Positions 1 through 10,026 of a stretch of DNA of 64,000 nt are shown in pieces. The notes under the pieces were generated by a model that was given only the letters and a program-made list of their open reading frames with translations, searched no databases and was not told the DNA's origin. This DNA is from Glaciecola sp041380235. Its GTDB lineage: Bacteria > Pseudomonadota > Gammaproteobacteria > Enterobacterales > Alteromonadaceae. The stretch's first letter is position 1; each line of letters opens with the position of its first letter. The DNA is taken from the NCBI RefSeq assembly GCF_041380235.1, contig NZ_JBGIYY010000007.1:155506-219505 (forward strand). The letters run 5' to 3'. A program made the position numbers and the translations under genes.

Positions 1-1
1 A

Positions 2-1315
2 TTCGAAAAAGGCTGCGATTTCGCAATAGGCTTCCCGGCACAAACAGAAGTAAAGTGTGAAACGGCTAACCAAGCTGATGTGTTTTATGCTGACATACTA
101 GCTATTTTAGCTAATAGGCCCATCTCGATTACACAAGTTGACCCGATACTATCACCAAGCTTGGTCGTTAGTGGCGGTTTAGAACAATTTGATGCAGTAA
201 TTTCAATGCCACCGTTCAGCGTTAAAATACCGAAAAAAATAAATGACATCTGGAGCCGTTTTCCAGAAACGTCAATGATGGCTGAAGTCTACTACTTACG
301 ACATATGCTTGCTCAAAGCAAAAATAGGGTGGTTTGCTTTGTCTCTAATGGTTTTTTGTTTAGGACCGCTGCTGGTGAAAAATTATTCAAGCAAGATATG
401 GTTGATAAGGGCTGGTTGAAAGCCGTTATTAGCTTACCAAGCAACCTGCTCAATCATACCGGGGTACCGATCTCTGTTTTGATTTTTGACAAAACAAAAA
501 CAACTCAAGAGGTCACCTTTATTGATGCAAGTACTGACGACTTCGTTGCTAAACTTACGAATAAGCGAAACAGGCTGGTAAATATTGAAAGGATCTTAAG
601 TTCACTGGATTCAAAAGCTAATTCACAAATATGCGTCTCTACCAAAGCAGATGAAATAATTGAAAACGACTTTAACCTTTCACCTAATCGTTATGTAGTA
701 AGTGAACAAGACAGAGATTTAAAGACTTTTTTGAGTAAGTTTGACTTAGTCAAACTTGGAGAGGTAGCAGAGCTAATAAGGCCTCAAGCAGCAAAGCATA
801 GTCATGATGAGCAATATGCCTTCCAAGAATTTGGTTTATCTGACATTAATCCGAATGGTGAATTAGGGGGCTCAGGTAAAACAATTATGGTTTCGATGCT
901 AGAGCGTATGAAAGTAAAGAAACATCTTATAAAAGCAAACGACATTTTAATCGTTTGCAGAGGTGCCGTCGGAACAGTTTGCATCGTTCCTGAAGACATT
1001 CCAGAAAACGCAGTGGCCAACCAAGTCTTTGCTATCGTGCGGATCAAAGGTCATTTAACGCACATAAGTGCTCAAAGTATTTATCAGTATCTTATTTCAC
1101 ATTATGCAAAACATCAGTTAAACGCGCTTGCAACCGGCACAACTGCACTAATGCTTTCGAGTAAAGACTTAAGTAATTTAGACATGCCAATATTTACTGA
1201 AGAACAGCGAAAAGCTATCGACGAAACAAGACAAACCATTAAAGCAAAATACACTCAAATTGAAGAGCTTGAAGGTCAGATAGCGCAGCTCAACAAAACA
1301 GCATTAACTTTTTGA
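2..1315 (+). CDS. N6-adenine DNA methylase fused to HsdS-like target recognition domain (5' partial)
   Basis: The reading frame is open from base 2, so the N-terminus lies outside the window; the GTG at 80 is only an internal codon. The visible N-terminal third resembles the C-terminal half of an HsdM/N6_Mtase catalytic domain (phrases such as VVCFVSNGFLFR and AVISLPSNLLNHTGVPISVLIF). At the usual motif IV position (NPPF/Y) the sequence reads ISMPPFS, with Met in place of the Asn that normally contacts the target adenine. After about residue 230 the protein changes to an HsdS-type target recognition domain (KANDILIVCRGAVGTV, ATGTTALMLSSKDLSNLDMP) and ends in a coiled-coil-like helix. This is an M-S fusion layout. 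It lies 108 bp upstream of hsdM on the same strand. The altered motif suggests reduced or absent catalysis, or a diverged paralogue; this is inference. SAM motif I would be upstream and is not visible. Confidence 0.75.
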   Translation, partial: FEKGCDFAIGFPAQTEVKCETANQADVFYADILAILANRPISITQVDPILSPSLVVSGGLEQFDAVISMPPFSVKIPKKINDIWSRFPETSMMAEVYYLRHMLAQSKNRVVCFVSNGFLFRTAAGEKLFKQDMVDKGWLKAVISLPSNLLNHTGVPISVLIFDKTKTTQEVTFIDASTDDFVAKLTNKRNRLVNIERILSSLDSKANSQICVSTKADEIIENDFNLSPNRYVVSEQDRDLKTFLSKFDLVKLGEVAELIRPQAAKHSHDEQYAFQEFGLSDINPNGELGGSGKTIMVSMLERMKVKKHLIKANDILIVCRGAVGTVCIVPEDIPENAVANQVFAIVRIKGHLTHISAQSIYQYLISHYAKHQLNALATGTTALMLSSKDLSNLDMPIFTEEQRKAIDETRQTIKAKYTQIEELEGQIAQLNKTALTF

Positions 1316-1423
1316 GTTACACAAGATAATTCAATTACTTACTTATAAAGAAATTGTTAGACTAAAGTTGTTGTTCAGGGAATGACGGCCAATTAGTTCA
1401 CTTTAGAATCATTAGGAAAATAG

Positions 1424-3910
1424 ATGGCAATTAAAAAGACAGAACTCTATTCATCACTATGGGCCAGTTGCGACGAATTACGAGGTGGCATGGATGCCAG
1501 TCAGTACAAAGACTACGTGCTCACTATGCTATTTATGAAGTACGTGTCAGACAAATTCAAAGGCGATCCGTATGGCATGATAGTCGTGCCTGATGGCGCA
1601 AGTTACGATGATATGGTTGCCGCGAAGGGCGATAAAGAAATTGGCGATAAAATTAATAAAATTATCTCAGCACTCGCTGAAGAGAATGACCTTAAAGGGG
1701 TCATTGATGTCGCCGATTTTAATGACGAGGATAAGCTAGGTAAAGGCAAAGAGATGATAGACCGTCTCACCAAACTTGTCGGTATCTTCCAAGGATTAGA
1801 CTTATCCGCCAACCGCGTTGAAGGTGATGACTTATTAGGTGATGCCTATGAGTATTTAATGCGTCACTTTGCGACCGAGTCGGGCAAATCAAAAGGTCAG
1901 TTTTATACGCCGTCAGAAGTGTCCCAAATATTAGCAAAAGTCATTGGTATTAATGAAAACACACCCCAAGATGCAACAGTATACGATGCAACCTGTGGGT
2001 CAGGCTCTTTGCTATTAAAGGCCAGTGACGAAGCACCTCGTGGCTTGTCGATATATGGCCAAGAAATGGACAATGCTACTAGCGCTTTAGCACGCATGAA
2101 CATGATTTTACATAATAACGCCACAGCTAAAATTTGGAAGGGCAATACCCTGTCCGATCCACAATGGAAAGACTCAGCTAACCAATTGAAATTGATGGAT
2201 TTTGCGGTAGCCAACCCCCCATTTTCGACCAAGAGCTGGACCAGTGGGTTAAACCCTAGCGAAGACTTATATAATCGTTTCACATGGGGGATTCCGCCAG
2301 AGAAAAACGGCGATTTTGCGTTTCTACTGCATATTATCGCTAGCTTAAAAAGCACGGGTAAAGGTGCGATTATCTTGCCCCACGGTGTCTTATTCCGAGG
2401 TAACGCCGAAGCGAACATTCGTGCAAATCTCATTAAACAAGGTTACATCAAAGGTATCATTGGTCTGCCTGCCAACTTATTTTATGGCACGGGTATACCC
2501 GCATGTATTATTGTCATCGATAAAGAGCATGCTCAGAAAGCGGTTGAAAAATTTGATGTAAGCACTCAAGCCTCAAGAGACAGCAGCATCCCCGCAATGT
2601 CAGGCCGCCCTATCTTTATGATAGATGCTAGCAAAGGCTTCATGAAAGATGGTAATAAAAACCGCTTACGCAGCCAAGACATTCACAAAATAGTCGATGT
2701 GTTTAATAAAGGTCTAGAGCTTGAACGTTACAGTCGCTTAGTAGCGTTCAATGAAATTGCAGCTAACGATTACAATCTTAACATTCCGCGCTATATCGAC
2801 TCATCAGAGCCTGAAGATTTACATGACTTAAGTGCCCACTTACAAGGTGGTATCCCAAATCGAGATATTGATGCACTTGAGCACTATTGGCGAGTATTTC
2901 CTAGCATTCGTGCGACTTTATTTAAACCTGCTGCTCGGGATGGTTACAGCGACTGCATGCTTGAAGCCAGTCAAGTCAAACCCAGCATATTATCGCATCA
3001 AGAATTTAAAGACTTTGCGACGCGCAGCTTACTGCCCTTTAAGAAGTGGATATCACAAGCGGCGCTCAAAGATATCCAACAAGGCGATAAACCCAAGCCG
3101 TTTATTTACGGAATTTCGGAAGCGCTGCTATCTGCCTATGCCAATAGCGACTTACTGAGCAAATACGATATTTACCAAATCCTCATGGATTATTGGTCTG
3201 AAAGCATGCAGGACGACGTTTATGTATTAATACAAGACGATTGGCAGGCAGGTAAAACACTGCGTGAACTGGTGGCCAAGAAAGGCGAGAAAATAAAAGA
3301 AACGCCTGATTTAATAATAGGCAAAAACAAATACAAAGCAGAGCTTATTCCGCCAAGTTTAATTGTTACACGCTACTTTGCTGAGGAACAAGCTGATATA
3401 AATGCATTGCAAGCCAAGCAGGATGAGGCAACTCAAGAGTTAGAGAGCTACATTGAAGAGCATAGTATTGAGGACGGCCTACTTGCTGAAGCACTTAACG
3501 ATAAAGATAAAGTCACAAAGGCCAGTATTGCCGCTAGAGCAAAACAAACGGCAGACACAGATGAAGTGGCCGCGCTTAAGTATGCAACCAAGCTATTTAA
3601 TGCTGAAGCTGCTGCCAAAAAGTCAGTCAAAGAAGCACAAGAGAAGCTCGATTTGGCCGCATTTAATCAATATACAAAACTCTCTATTGATGACATCAAA
3701 ATATTGATTGTGGATGATAAATGGCTAGCAACATTACAGGCAAATATTGTCGCGGAGATTGAGAGAGTTACTCAACAGATGGCTAGTCGCGTAAAAGAGC
3801 TAGAAGAGAGATATAGCACACCATTACCAATAATTGCTAAAGCAGTCGATAACCTTAGCGAAAAAGTTACAGAGCATCTAAAAACAATGGGATTGGAATG
3901 GTCGATATGA
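1424..3910 (+). CDS. hsdM: Type I restriction-modification system methyltransferase subunit HsdM
   Basis: This 828-residue protein adds N6-methyl groups to adenine as part of the M2S methylase and R2M2S restriction complexes. The N-terminal helical HsdM_N domain (about 1-140, starting KTELYSSLWASCDELRGGMD) is followed by the methylase core. SAM-binding motif I is DATCGSGSLL near residue 188, and catalytic motif IV is ANPPFS near 264. Both are intact, unlike motif IV in the preceding gene. QFYTPSEV just before motif I is typical of the family. It is much longer than the EcoKI type (about 530 residues); the extra C-terminal 350 residues, charged and partly coiled-coil, match the longer HsdM subfamily. 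An AGGAAA ribosome-binding site precedes ATG 1424. The end overlaps hsdS, so the two are translationally coupled. Confidence 0.95.
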   Translation: MAIKKTELYSSLWASCDELRGGMDASQYKDYVLTMLFMKYVSDKFKGDPYGMIVVPDGASYDDMVAAKGDKEIGDKINKIISALAEENDLKGVIDVADFNDEDKLGKGKEMIDRLTKLVGIFQGLDLSANRVEGDDLLGDAYEYLMRHFATESGKSKGQFYTPSEVSQILAKVIGINENTPQDATVYDATCGSGSLLLKASDEAPRGLSIYGQEMDNATSALARMNMILHNNATAKIWKGNTLSDPQWKDSANQLKLMDFAVANPPFSTKSWTSGLNPSEDLYNRFTWGIPPEKNGDFAFLLHIIASLKSTGKGAIILPHGVLFRGNAEANIRANLIKQGYIKGIIGLPANLFYGTGIPACIIVIDKEHAQKAVEKFDVSTQASRDSSIPAMSGRPIFMIDASKGFMKDGNKNRLRSQDIHKIVDVFNKGLELERYSRLVAFNEIAANDYNLNIPRYIDSSEPEDLHDLSAHLQGGIPNRDIDALEHYWRVFPSIRATLFKPAARDGYSDCMLEASQVKPSILSHQEFKDFATRSLLPFKKWISQAALKDIQQGDKPKPFIYGISEALLSAYANSDLLSKYDIYQILMDYWSESMQDDVYVLIQDDWQAGKTLRELVAKKGEKIKETPDLIIGKNKYKAELIPPSLIVTRYFAEEQADINALQAKQDEATQELESYIEEHSIEDGLLAEALNDKDKVTKASIAARAKQTADTDEVAALKYATKLFNAEAAAKKSVKEAQEKLDLAAFNQYTKLSIDDIKILIVDDKWLATLQANIVAEIERVTQQMASRVKELEERYSTPLPIIAKAVDNLSEKVTEHLKTMGLEWSI

Positions 3911-5295
3911 TTGCAACTGCTAGTCAACCTATACCTGAGGGATATAAACAAACTGAGGTTGCTGTCATTCCTAATGATTGGAATACCAAGCAATTAAAAA
4001 ATATATTCAGCTTAAAAAATGGATATGCGTTCAAAGGTGAGAACTTTTCAGATAAAGGCCCAATAGTATTAACTCCCGGAAACTTTAAGTTAGGCGGGGG
4101 GCTTTACTTCGAGAATCGTAATACTAAAAGATACAAAGGAACCTACCCTAGAGGTTTTGAATTTGAAAATGGTGATTTAGTTCTGGTAATGACAGACTTA
4201 ACTCTAGACTGTAACCTACTGGGGCAACCTGCATTTATAGAAAACGAAGAGCGAGTCCTGCACAACCAACGTATCGGTAAAATATTATTTCTAACTAAAC
4301 CGTGGGATAAAAAGTTCATATATTACTCGTTACTTTCACCTTTATACCTGTCAGTAATTAAGAATTCTGCAACGGGCTCTACTGTTAGACATACTTCCCC
4401 AACTACGATTTTAAATTCATGGATTATTGCACCACCAAAAGAAGAACAAACCGCCATCGCGAATGCCCTATCCGATGTCGATGCGCTGCTAGCACAATTA
4501 GAAAAGCTCATCGCGAAAAAACAAGCGATTAAAACAGCCACCATGCAGCAACTGCTCACCGGTAAAACCCGCTTACCTGAGTTCGCCTATTACAAAGACG
4601 GCGATAAGCAAGGCCAGCCTATTGGCACCAAACAGAGCGAACTAGGCGAGATTCCAGAGGATTGGGAGGTAGTCTGTTTCGGTGAGTTGTTTGAGCAATC
4701 AACATCTAGAAAAAACCTAAAAGCTAATACTTTGGCAACTTTTATTGGTATGCAGGATGTAAGTGAAAACGCGAAATTAATTAGACAAATCTCAGTTGCA
4801 GCAAGCAAGGTAAAATCTGGTTTTACTTATTTTGAAAAAGGTGATGTTTTAGTCGCCAAAATAACTCCCTGTTTTGAAAATGGAAAAGGTTGTCATACTA
4901 AAACCCTAAATACTGACATTGGCTTTGGTAGCACTGAATTTCATGTTTTAAAAGCAAAACATCACTCCGATTCTGACTTTATCTACTATTGGACAACAAG
5001 AGACATTTTAAGAAGTAATCTTGAGCGTGAAATGGTTGGCAGCGCAGGTCATCGTCGAGTTCCGTTTTCAGCGATTCAAGACTATCCGATCCCATGTCCA
5101 TCGACTAAACAAGAACAAACGGAAATAGCCAACATCCTGTCTGATATGGATGACGAAATTCAAACACTTGAACAGCGATTAAAGAAAACCCGCCAAGTAA
5201 AACAAGGCATGATGCAAGAGCTACTTACAGGCCGAACAAGGTTGCCTTTTGACGCATCTGGCGAAACGAGCACGGAGATCATAGATGCCAACTGA
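3907..5295 (+). CDS. hsdS: Type I restriction-modification system specificity subunit HsdS
   Basis: This is the DNA-recognition subunit. It has two target recognition domains, each followed by a conserved helical spacer. The first spacer contains EEQTAIANALSDVDALLAQL and TMQQLLTGKTRLPEF; the second contains KQEQTEIANILSDMDDEIQ and MMQELLTGRTRLPF. The duplicated spacer, typical of HsdS, sets the gap of a bipartite target. Each TRD begins with an IPxDWE/N phrase (VIPNDWN near the start, EIPEDWE in the middle). The start chosen is ATG 3907, which overlaps the hsdM stop as ATGA; ATG 3898 is an in-frame alternative adding three residues. TRD1 is more AT-rich than the spacers, as expected for exchangeable recognition domains. 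The target sequence cannot be read from the protein. Confidence 0.94.
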   Translation: MIATASQPIPEGYKQTEVAVIPNDWNTKQLKNIFSLKNGYAFKGENFSDKGPIVLTPGNFKLGGGLYFENRNTKRYKGTYPRGFEFENGDLVLVMTDLTLDCNLLGQPAFIENEERVLHNQRIGKILFLTKPWDKKFIYYSLLSPLYLSVIKNSATGSTVRHTSPTTILNSWIIAPPKEEQTAIANALSDVDALLAQLEKLIAKKQAIKTATMQQLLTGKTRLPEFAYYKDGDKQGQPIGTKQSELGEIPEDWEVVCFGELFEQSTSRKNLKANTLATFIGMQDVSENAKLIRQISVAASKVKSGFTYFEKGDVLVAKITPCFENGKGCHTKTLNTDIGFGSTEFHVLKAKHHSDSDFIYYWTTRDILRSNLEREMVGSAGHRRVPFSAIQDYPIPCPSTKQEQTEIANILSDMDDEIQTLEQRLKKTRQVKQGMMQELLTGRTRLPFDASGETSTEIIDAN

Positions 5296-6751
5296 AAAAA
5301 GCCTTGAACAACTTCGAGCTTTACTAAATGAACTATGCCATTTACCTACTGAAACAGAGTGGGTAGAGTTTAAGTATAATGTTGATGTGATTAAGATTGG
5401 CGAATATATCTCGGCACTAGCCAATTCTGCGGCTTTACTAGGTAAGCAAACCGCGTATTTAGTGTATGGCGTAGAAGATGTTACTCATGAGGTGATTGGT
5501 ACTGATTTCAAACCTTCAAGCCAAAAACACAAAGGGCAAGAGCTAGAAAGTTGGTTATTACAAAAAACCGCGCCTAAAATTCACTTTCAGTTTTGTGAGT
5601 TTACCAATATCGATAATATTCCCGTAGTTGTTTTGGAAATTCAGGCAGCAAGCCATGTGCCGGTGCAATTTGACGGCATAGAATACATTCGTGTTGGTTC
5701 GTATAAAAAGAAACTGCGTGAATTTGCTGAAAAAGAGCGAGAATTGTGGCGAGTATTTGACAAAATCCCTTTTGAACAACAAGCTGCAACCGAAAACAGC
5801 AGTGCTGAAGATGTGCTGAAGTTACTCGATTATCCCGCTTATTTTGAGCTAACTGCCCAGCCGCTACCAGAAGGGCGAGACGCGATTTTAGAGGCATTAC
5901 AGGCCGATAGATTGATTAGTAAAAACGACGGTGGGCGTTGGCAAATCGCTAATTTAGGGGCTATTTTATTTGCTAAAAAACTGCAAAACTTCCAGCACCT
6001 TGGGCGTAAAGCCGTGCGCCTCATTCATTATCGAGGCAATAGCCGTGTAGAGACAGTGCGAGAGCTGGAGGGTAATAAAGGATATGCAGCAGGTTTTGAA
6101 GGCTTAATTGACTATATTAAAACCCTGCTGCCCGCCAATGAAGAAATAGGTAAAGCCTTTCGTAAAGAAGTGCCAATGTATCCTGAGTTAGCCATTCGTG
6201 AGCTAGTGGCGAATGCCATTATTCACCAAGATTTCACGTTAACTGGCACTGGGCCAACGATAGAGCTATTTGATACCCGCATGGAAATAACGAATCCGGG
6301 TGTACCTTTGGTAGATACCGACCGTTTTATTGACTCACCGCCACAAAGCCGCAATGAAATGTTGGCCTCATTTATGCGCCGCATCAATATCTGTGAAGAG
6401 CGTGGCACTGGCATTGATAAAGTAATATTTCAAACAGAACTGTATCAATTGCCCGCTCCTATTTTTGAAGTAACCAACAGTCACACCCGTGCAGTTTTAT
6501 TCGGGTATAAATCATTTGCTGAAATGGATAAAGAAGACCGAATTCGAGCTTGTTACCAACACTCTTGTCTACGCTACGTAAGTCGTGAACATATGAATAA
6601 TACTTCTTTAAGAGAGCGTTTTGGAATAGAAGGGAAGAATAGTGCTACGGTGAGCCGAGTGATTAAAGATGCAGTTAGTGCTGGACTAGTGAAAGCTTAT
6701 GATGCAGAGGCTGGGACCAAAGCTATGCGCTACGTTCCACATTGGAGTTAA
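5285..6751 (+). CDS. AlbA_2 (Schlafen-type) ATP-binding protein inside the RM operon
   Basis: This is a 488-residue protein of the COG2865 type. The N-terminal AlbA_2 domain (about 10-140) shows ETEWVEFKYN and IEYIRVGSYKKKL. The C-terminal GHKL-like ATPase part (about 290-400) shows ELAIRELVANAIIHQDF and EITNPGVPL. A winged-helix-like tail follows. Such proteins are frequent companions of type I RM loci and other defence islands, but their role there is not established; transcriptional regulation or an accessory antiphage activity are both possible. ATG 5285 overlaps the end of hsdS by 11 bp, so it is very probably co-translated with hsdMS. The next gene, hsdR, is separated by 140 bp and may have its own promoter. 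Confidence 0.85.
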   Translation: MPTEKSLEQLRALLNELCHLPTETEWVEFKYNVDVIKIGEYISALANSAALLGKQTAYLVYGVEDVTHEVIGTDFKPSSQKHKGQELESWLLQKTAPKIHFQFCEFTNIDNIPVVVLEIQAASHVPVQFDGIEYIRVGSYKKKLREFAEKERELWRVFDKIPFEQQAATENSSAEDVLKLLDYPAYFELTAQPLPEGRDAILEALQADRLISKNDGGRWQIANLGAILFAKKLQNFQHLGRKAVRLIHYRGNSRVETVRELEGNKGYAAGFEGLIDYIKTLLPANEEIGKAFRKEVPMYPELAIRELVANAIIHQDFTLTGTGPTIELFDTRMEITNPGVPLVDTDRFIDSPPQSRNEMLASFMRRINICEERGTGIDKVIFQTELYQLPAPIFEVTNSHTRAVLFGYKSFAEMDKEDRIRACYQHSCLRYVSREHMNNTSLRERFGIEGKNSATVSRVIKDAVSAGLVKAYDAEAGTKAMRYVPHWS

Positions 6752-6861
6752 TTTGCTTGATCGTTGTTTGATTGAAGTCGCTTAAATTTGAGTTTTACTT
6801 TGAATTTAGTATATTAAGCCATTGATTTTTATTGTTTAATATTTGCTTGATCGTTGCTTGA
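6751..6861 (+). repeat. Pair of 21-bp direct repeats upstream of hsdR
   Basis: ATTTGCTTGATCGTTGTTTG begins at 6751 and recurs at 6841 with one T-to-C change; each copy spans 21 bases and the copies are 90 bp apart. They bracket the short gap between the AlbA_2 gene and hsdR. The first overlaps the stop codon of the AlbA_2 gene and the second lies about 30 bp before the hsdR start. They could be a paired operator for hsdR or the trace of a small duplication. Confidence 0.7.
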
Positions 6862-6891
6862 CTACAAGGGTTGAATTAAAGGATTTAGTGT

Positions 6892-9800
6892 ATGAGTAAT
6901 GTAGGTCAAAAAGAGAGGAAAACCCAGAAACGAATAGTTGAGTTTTTTACAAATCAGCTTGAATACGATTACCTTGGCGATTGGCAGCACCGCGAGAACA
7001 ACTGCAATATTGAGCTGTCGTTATTAACCAAGTGGTTAAAAGCTCGAAATGTACCCGAAGCCCTTATCACTCGAACCCTTCGGAAGTTAGATGCAGCAGC
7101 GGCGCTTGGTGAAGGTAAGAAACTATTTGATGCCAACAAAGAAGTATATCGACTGCTCCGTTATGGCGTAAAAGAGAAAGAAGGCACGGGCGAGCAAAAC
7201 CAAACTGTTTGGTTAATTGACTGGAAAAACCCTGAAGCAAATCACTTTGCTATTGCTGAGGAAGTGACAGTAAAGGGTGAGCTAAAGAAACGCCCCGATA
7301 TCGTAATTTATGTTAATGGTATTGCGCTTGGTGTTATCGAACTCAAACGCTCCAAAGTATCAGTCAGCGAAGGTATTCGCCAAAATTTAGACAATCAGAA
7401 AAAGGCGTTTATTCGCAACTTCTTTACCACTATGCAATTAGTGATGGCGGGCAACGACACTCAAGGTCTCCGCTACGGCACTATTGAAACCTCAGAAAAA
7501 TACTATCTTGATTGGAAAGAAGCTGATGGTCCTAATAACCTACCTACTAGCGGTATACACACAGAAACATTATTAGATAAGCAGGTTGCTCAAATTTGCG
7601 ATAAAAAACGCTTTTTGCAAATTATTCACGACTTTATTGTGTTTGACGCTGGCGTGAAGAAAACCTGTCGACATAATCAATACTATGGCGTTCAAGCTGC
7701 CAAAACTTATATTGAGTCTCGCCAAGGCGGTATCATATGGCACACACAAGGCTCAGGTAAAAGCCTCACCATGGTGTGGCTGGCCAAGTGGATACGGGAA
7801 AATATTACTGACTCTCGCGTACTCATTATTACCGACCGTACTGAGCTCGATGAGCAAATAGAGAAAGTATTCTCCGGTGTTGATGAGGAGATTTATCGTA
7901 CCAAAAGTGGCAGAGATTTGGTTGCGACACTCAACCAACCAAATCCATGGCTGTTTTGCTCCTTAGTCCACAAATTTGGTCGAAACGGTGAAAGCCCCAA
8001 TAACGAAGAAGATGAGCCCACTACAGATTATGTAGAAGCATTAACAAAGAACATCCCTAGCGACTTTTTTGCCAAAGGTAATCTATTTGTGTTTGTTGAT
8101 GAGTGCCACAGAACCCAGTCAGGAAAATTGCACGAGGCAATGACAGCCATTCTGACAGACGCAATGTTTATCGGCTTTACTGGCACACCATTGATGAAAA
8201 AAGATAAGAAAAAATCATTAGAAGTGTTTGGTCCTTACATTCATACCTATAAATTTGACGAGGCGGTAAGCGACGGTGTGGTGCTCGATTTACGTTATGA
8301 AGCGCGAGATATTAACCAGCACCTAACATCAGAGAAAAAAGTAGACCAATGGTTCGAGGCTAAAACCAAGGGATTATCAAACCTAGCAAAAATGCAGCTC
8401 AAGCAAAAATGGGGCACCATGCAAAAGGTACTTTCGAGTAAATCACGCCTCGAACAGATTGTAAGCGATATTCTCATGGACATGGAAATTAAGCCCGCAC
8501 TCTGCTCAGGTCGAGGTAATGCTATGTTAGTGTGCTCAAGCGTGCACCAAGCTTGTGTCGTTTATGACCTGTTCAGTAAAACCGATTTAGCCGGAAAGTG
8601 CGCCATAATAACCAGCTACCAACCCGCTGCTAGTTCAATAAAAGGTGAGGAATCAGGCGAGGGGCAAACCGAAAAGCTCTTTAAATATGATATTTACTGC
8701 AAGATGTTAGCGGACTATTTTGAGCAAAGTGAGGAAGAAGCAGCGAACCGTGTTGATGAATTCGAAAAAGAAGTTAAAAGGCGATTTATCAAAGAACCCG
8801 GTCAAATGCGCCTGCTTATTGTTGTGGATAAACTATTAACAGGCTTTGACGCCCCTTCAGCTACTTATTTGTACATAGATAAGAACATGGCCGACCACAA
8901 CTTATTTCAAGCCATTTGCCGCGTGAATCGGCTCGATGGCGAAGATAAAGAATATGGCTATGTTATCGATTATAAAGACTTATTCCATTCATTGGGTAAA
9001 GCTATTACTGATTACACCCAAGAGGCGTTTGATGGTTACGACGAAGAGGATGTGGCTGGGTTATTAAAGAACAGACTAGAGCAATCAAAACTGGATTTGG
9101 ACAATGCTTTGGAAACGGTTCGCGCCCTATGTGAACCCGTTAAAGCGCCCAGAGATTCAAAAGATTTCATTCATTACTTCTGTGGTGAGTCAGGTATTGA
9201 ACCAGAAGATGAGGGCGAACGCGAAGCAAAAGAAGCGCTGCGCTTAACCCTATATCAAGCCGTTGCCAAATTAATACGCGCCTATACCAACTTAGCAAAT
9301 GAAATGGAGCAAGCGGGTTATAGCTTGCAAGAAGCTGAATCTATTAAAAAAGAAGTTGCCTACTTTGAGACAGTTCGCGATGAAGTTAAGCTTGCCAGTG
9401 GTGATTTGTTAGAAATGAAGCGCTTTGAACCGGCGATGCGTCACTTACTTGATATGTACATTCGCGCCGATGATAGCGAATCTTTAATGGACTTTGAAGA
9501 GCTTGGATTAATCGACTTAGTGGTAAACAACACTCTAGATCTGTTACCTAAAAATCTAAAAGAAGATGAAGAAGCCATGGCAGAAGCCATCGAGAATAAT
9601 GTGCGCAAAACCATTGTTGATGAAAATCCAGTTAACCCAAAATACTTCGATAGTATGTCTGCACTTCTTGATGAAATAATTAAGCAGCGCCGAGAAAAAT
9701 CGATAGGTTACCAAGAGTATTTAGAAAAAATTCGAGAACTGGCCAAGCGGGTAAAAAATCCAAATAATAATGCTGATATTAGCTACCCAGAAACCATTGA

Positions 9801-10026
9801 TACAACGGCTAAAAGAGCAATATTTGATAACTTCGGTGGTGATGAGGTATTAACCGCAAAAATTGATGCCGCCATTCGTTACACTAAAAAGGCGGACTGG
9901 CATGGCGACAGATTTAAAGAGCGCGAGATTGCAAATGCCATACGAGAGGAAGCAGCAGGTTACGATATCGATATCGATATTGTCGAGATAATGGAGCTCG
10001 TTAAAGCCCAAAAGGAATATCATTAG
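6892..10026 (+). CDS. hsdR: Type I restriction endonuclease subunit HsdR
   Basis: This is the motor and nuclease subunit (1044 residues), cutting DNA after ATP-driven translocation when the HsdMS target is unmethylated. The N-terminal PD-(D/E)xK nuclease core shows the acidic residue in RPDIVIYV near residue 136 and ELKRS at about 150-154. The SF2 helicase core has Walker A TQGSGKS near 285-291, a DEAD-box variant VDECHRTQ near 402, FTGTPLM, and GQMRLLIVVDKLLTGFDAP. The C-terminal third is a helical domain expected to contact HsdM. All catalytic motifs look intact and the length is normal, so the system is probably functional. The start is an ATG preceded by AAAGGA. The stop overlaps the next gene by one base. 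Confidence 0.95.
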   Translation: MSNVGQKERKTQKRIVEFFTNQLEYDYLGDWQHRENNCNIELSLLTKWLKARNVPEALITRTLRKLDAAAALGEGKKLFDANKEVYRLLRYGVKEKEGTGEQNQTVWLIDWKNPEANHFAIAEEVTVKGELKKRPDIVIYVNGIALGVIELKRSKVSVSEGIRQNLDNQKKAFIRNFFTTMQLVMAGNDTQGLRYGTIETSEKYYLDWKEADGPNNLPTSGIHTETLLDKQVAQICDKKRFLQIIHDFIVFDAGVKKTCRHNQYYGVQAAKTYIESRQGGIIWHTQGSGKSLTMVWLAKWIRENITDSRVLIITDRTELDEQIEKVFSGVDEEIYRTKSGRDLVATLNQPNPWLFCSLVHKFGRNGESPNNEEDEPTTDYVEALTKNIPSDFFAKGNLFVFVDECHRTQSGKLHEAMTAILTDAMFIGFTGTPLMKKDKKKSLEVFGPYIHTYKFDEAVSDGVVLDLRYEARDINQHLTSEKKVDQWFEAKTKGLSNLAKMQLKQKWGTMQKVLSSKSRLEQIVSDILMDMEIKPALCSGRGNAMLVCSSVHQACVVYDLFSKTDLAGKCAIITSYQPAASSIKGEESGEGQTEKLFKYDIYCKMLADYFEQSEEEAANRVDEFEKEVKRRFIKEPGQMRLLIVVDKLLTGFDAPSATYLYIDKNMADHNLFQAICRVNRLDGEDKEYGYVIDYKDLFHSLGKAITDYTQEAFDGYDEEDVAGLLKNRLEQSKLDLDNALETVRALCEPVKAPRDSKDFIHYFCGESGIEPEDEGEREAKEALRLTLYQAVAKLIRAYTNLANEMEQAGYSLQEAESIKKEVAYFETVRDEVKLASGDLLEMKRFEPAMRHLLDMYIRADDSESLMDFEELGLIDLVVNNTLDLLPKNLKEDEEAMAEAIENNVRKTIVDENPVNPKYFDSMSALLDEIIKQRREKSIGYQEYLEKIRELAKRVKNPNNNADISYPETIDTTAKRAIFDNFGGDEVLTAKIDAAIRYTKKADWHGDRFKEREIANAIREEAAGYDIDIDIVEIMELVKAQKEYH

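Noticed and set aside
2832..3158. Alternative frames inside hsdM and other large genes
   Set aside because: They lie wholly within well-supported genes and have no homology or start signals.
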